Below are positions 38,962-40,065 of a stretch of 40,065 nucleotides of DNA, piece after piece. A program made the position numbers and the translations under genes. The notes under the pieces were generated by a model. That model saw nothing but the letters and a program-made list of their open reading frames with translations, had not been told where the DNA came from and did no database searches. This stretch comes from Propionibacteriales bacterium (GTDB lineage: Bacteria > Actinomycetota > Actinomycetes > Propionibacteriales > Nocardioidaceae), in assembly GCA_026392415.1 (NCBI GenBank), contig JAPLCC010000024.1, forward strand, positions 1 to 40,065, read 5' to 3'. Each line of letters starts with the position of its first letter. Within the stretch, counting starts at the first letter, position 1.

Positions 38962-39645
38962 TCAGGCGCGCGCCGCGCCCTCGGAGATCAGGAACTGACC
39001 GGCGGTGTAGGTCGCCATCACCGCGGACTCCAGCCGGTCGGGCGGGTTCGGGATCAGGAACGTGCGGGCTCCGAGGATCGAGTCGGACACCATGAACGTC
39101 GCTGCGCCGGCGGCGGTCAGCAGCCGGGCCCTGCGGGGCAGCCTCGGGTCGAGGTGCTGGGCGTGCGCCACCATCGCCGCCAGGGTGGCCGAGTAGCCGA
39201 GCATCGTGGCGCCGAGCGCCCTGTCCCGTCGGTACGCCGCGATCGCCACGGCCGGAGCGGACACGGCCCAGAGGCCGGCGATGCCGACAGCGGCCTTGTT
39301 GTCCTTCATCGCGGTCGTGCGGTCGCGGTTGCGGAGGAAGCCGCCGATGTAGGCGAGGTGGCCCACGCCGAACGACGTCGCACCGGCACCGAAGGCCTTG
39401 TCGCTGTGGCCGAGCAGCAGCACGTCGCCGCCCCACCCGGCCGCCTGAGCGACGAGGGTCGTTGCGCGCACCGGTGACCCGACTGCCTTCTCGTTGGTGG
39501 CGAGCGAGGCTCCCAGGACGGGCATCAGCAACGGCTTGGTGACGTAGCGCGCGCGGTGGGCCCACGGGCTGCCCGACCCGGCGAGCCAGGTGTCGGTGAC
39601 CGCGATGGCCGCATAGAGGGCCTTGAACTTGGTGGAGGTGCGCAC
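38962..39645 (-). CDS. Lysoplasmalogenase family membrane protein (YhhN/TMEM86-like)
   Basis: 227 residues from GTG 39645. About seven or eight hydrophobic helices carry family landmarks: TKPLLMPVLGAS, GWGGDVLLL, FGVGHLAYIGGFL and FMVSDSILGARTFL, with the conserved Asp residues. Vertebrate members (TMEM86) hydrolyse the vinyl-ether bond of lysoplasmalogens; bacterial YhhN members are less well known. A TAGATT -10 (complement of 39652-39657) sits 6 nt before the GTG, so a leaderless transcript is possible in addition to read-through from the upstream regulator gene. Confidence 0.9.
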   Translation of the reverse strand: MRTSTKFKALYAAIAVTDTWLAGSGSPWAHRARYVTKPLLMPVLGASLATNEKAVGSPVRATTLVAQAAGWGGDVLLLGHSDKAFGAGATSFGVGHLAYIGGFLRNRDRTTAMKDNKAAVGIAGLWAVSAPAVAIAAYRRDRALGATMLGYSATLAAMVAHAQHLDPRLPRRARLLTAAGAATFMVSDSILGARTFLIPNPPDRLESAVMATYTAGQFLISEGAARA

Positions 39646-39651
39646 CTGCGC

Positions 39652-39657
39652 AATCTA
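39652..39657 (-). promoter_or_regulatory. -10 element overlapping the upstream stop codon
   Basis: TAGATT on the minus strand lies 6 nt before the GTG of the lysoplasmalogenase-like gene; its first three bases are the TAG stop of the PucR-type regulator gene. The -35 would be inside that gene. Confidence is limited because the hexamer is partly constrained by the stop codon. Confidence 0.35.
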
Positions 39658-40065
39658 GGGCTTCGACTGGAGATAGGGGGCCAGTTCGAGGGCGAGGTGG
39701 AGTCGCAACCGGTCCTGGCCCCGCGAGAGGTCGAGTCCGGTGGCGCGCTCGACCTGGGCGAGCCGGTGGTAGACGGTCTGGCGGTGGACGGACAGTCGCG
39801 CCGCCGTACGACCGGCGCTGCCCGCCTCGTCCAGCCAGATCCGCACCGTTTCGAGCACGTCGCCCGCAGCATCGGCGAGGAAGTCCCGCATCCGCTGGTC
39901 GATCACCGCCGTGTGCAGGTCGTCGTCGCGGGCCACGCCGAGCAGGGCCAGGGGGCCGAGCGCCTCCCAGGTGACGACCTCGCCGGATGGGCGGTTGCGG
40001 GCCACCCGCAGGGCGACCTCGGCGCCACGGAACGCGCGGGCGAGGTCGTCGATGCCCGCCACGAT
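39655..40065 (-). CDS. PucR/CdaR-type helix-turn-helix regulator (3' part only)
   Basis: The frame is open to the window edge, so only the last 136 residues are seen and the start lies outside. The C-terminal domain has LLETV-like helix DVLETVRIWLDEAGSAGRTAARL followed by SVHRQTVYHRLAQVERATGLDLSRGQDRLRLHLALELAPYL, the PucR C-terminal HTH (PF13556) pattern with H-x-x-T-V-x-x-R-L. Such proteins are usually activators with an N-terminal sensory region. The downstream lysoplasmalogenase-like gene starts 9 bp after its stop and is a possible target or operon partner. Confidence 0.85.
   Translation of the reverse strand: MVAGIDDLARAFRGAEVALRVARNRPSGEVVTWEALGPLALLGVARDDDLHTAVIDQRMRDFLADAAGDVLETVRIWLDEAGSAGRTAARLSVHRQTVYHRLAQVERATGLDLSRGQDRLRLHLALELAPYLQSKP

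Noticed and set aside
1..40065. CRISPR array, prophage, integron or insertion sequence
   Set aside because: No regularly spaced repeats, transposase, integrase or phage structural genes are visible, and gene order is dense and metabolic throughout.

Overview
The window is very GC-rich, densely packed DNA that is almost entirely protein-coding, with genes on both strands and many ATGA, GTGA or TGATG stop/start overlaps. The gene content points to a high-GC actinobacterium: a DUF222/HNH (13E12-type) endonuclease, a WS/DGAT acyltransferase, many TetR regulators, a large lipid and acyl-CoA catabolic repertoire, and many apparently leaderless GTG/ATG starts lying 7 nt after a -10 hexamer. Nocardioides or a close relative is my best guess, from gene content alone. 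I see no rRNA, tRNA, CRISPR array, insertion sequence or phage module, and no gene-free stretch longer than 300 bases.

Layout. 1-3421: the 3' end of an unknown gene, then a minus-strand pair (molybdopterin oxidoreductase and METTL7-like methyltransferase) and a small iron-permease-like membrane protein. 3418-9922: a divergent locus with tetR-glpD on the minus strand and, on the plus strand, an alkyl-DHAP-synthase-like flavoprotein, a diacylglycerol-kinase-like lipid kinase, a hemolysin-III/TrhA protein and an uncharacterised hydrolase. From memory, the first four families appear in the same order as M. tuberculosis Rv2249c-Rv2252. 9923-10194 holds a strong hairpin between convergent genes. 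10195-17336: enoyl-CoA hydratase-TetR-lipase (minus) diverging from acyl-CoA dehydrogenase, acyl-CoA ligase and aldehyde dehydrogenase (plus), a fatty-acid or lipid catabolic unit with a repeat-rich shared promoter. 17314-26368: a TetR gene diverges from a plus-strand run encoding a diiron-motif protein, a ferredoxin-type reductase, a Baeyer-Villiger-type monooxygenase and an SDR, then a VirS-like AraC regulator, an MBL-fold protein, another SDR and an NAD-dependent epimerase. This recalls the mycobacterial mymA region.

26412-33832: a two-component system (minus) diverging from a membrane protein, a haloalkane-dehalogenase-like hydrolase, the HNH endonuclease, a WS/DGAT acyltransferase and a GGDEF protein with an unusual heptad ladder. 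33825-38960: a TetR gene diverging, across a perfect 19-bp palindrome, from a five-gene operon (ACAD10/11-type acyl-CoA dehydrogenase, two SDRs, ACAD10/11-type kinase, histidine-phosphatase-fold protein). It looks like a split bacterial form of the ACAD10/11 system, so 4-hydroxyacyl-CoA catabolism is the leading hypothesis. 38962-40065: a lysoplasmalogenase-family membrane protein behind the 3' part of a PucR-type regulator that runs off the window.

Overall this reads as a chromosomal lipid, fatty-acid and hydrophobic-substrate metabolism region with local TetR/AraC control of each operon. The most distinctive items are the ACAD10/11-like operon, the diiron/reductase/BVMO operon and the charge-inverting heptad repeat of the GGDEF protein.
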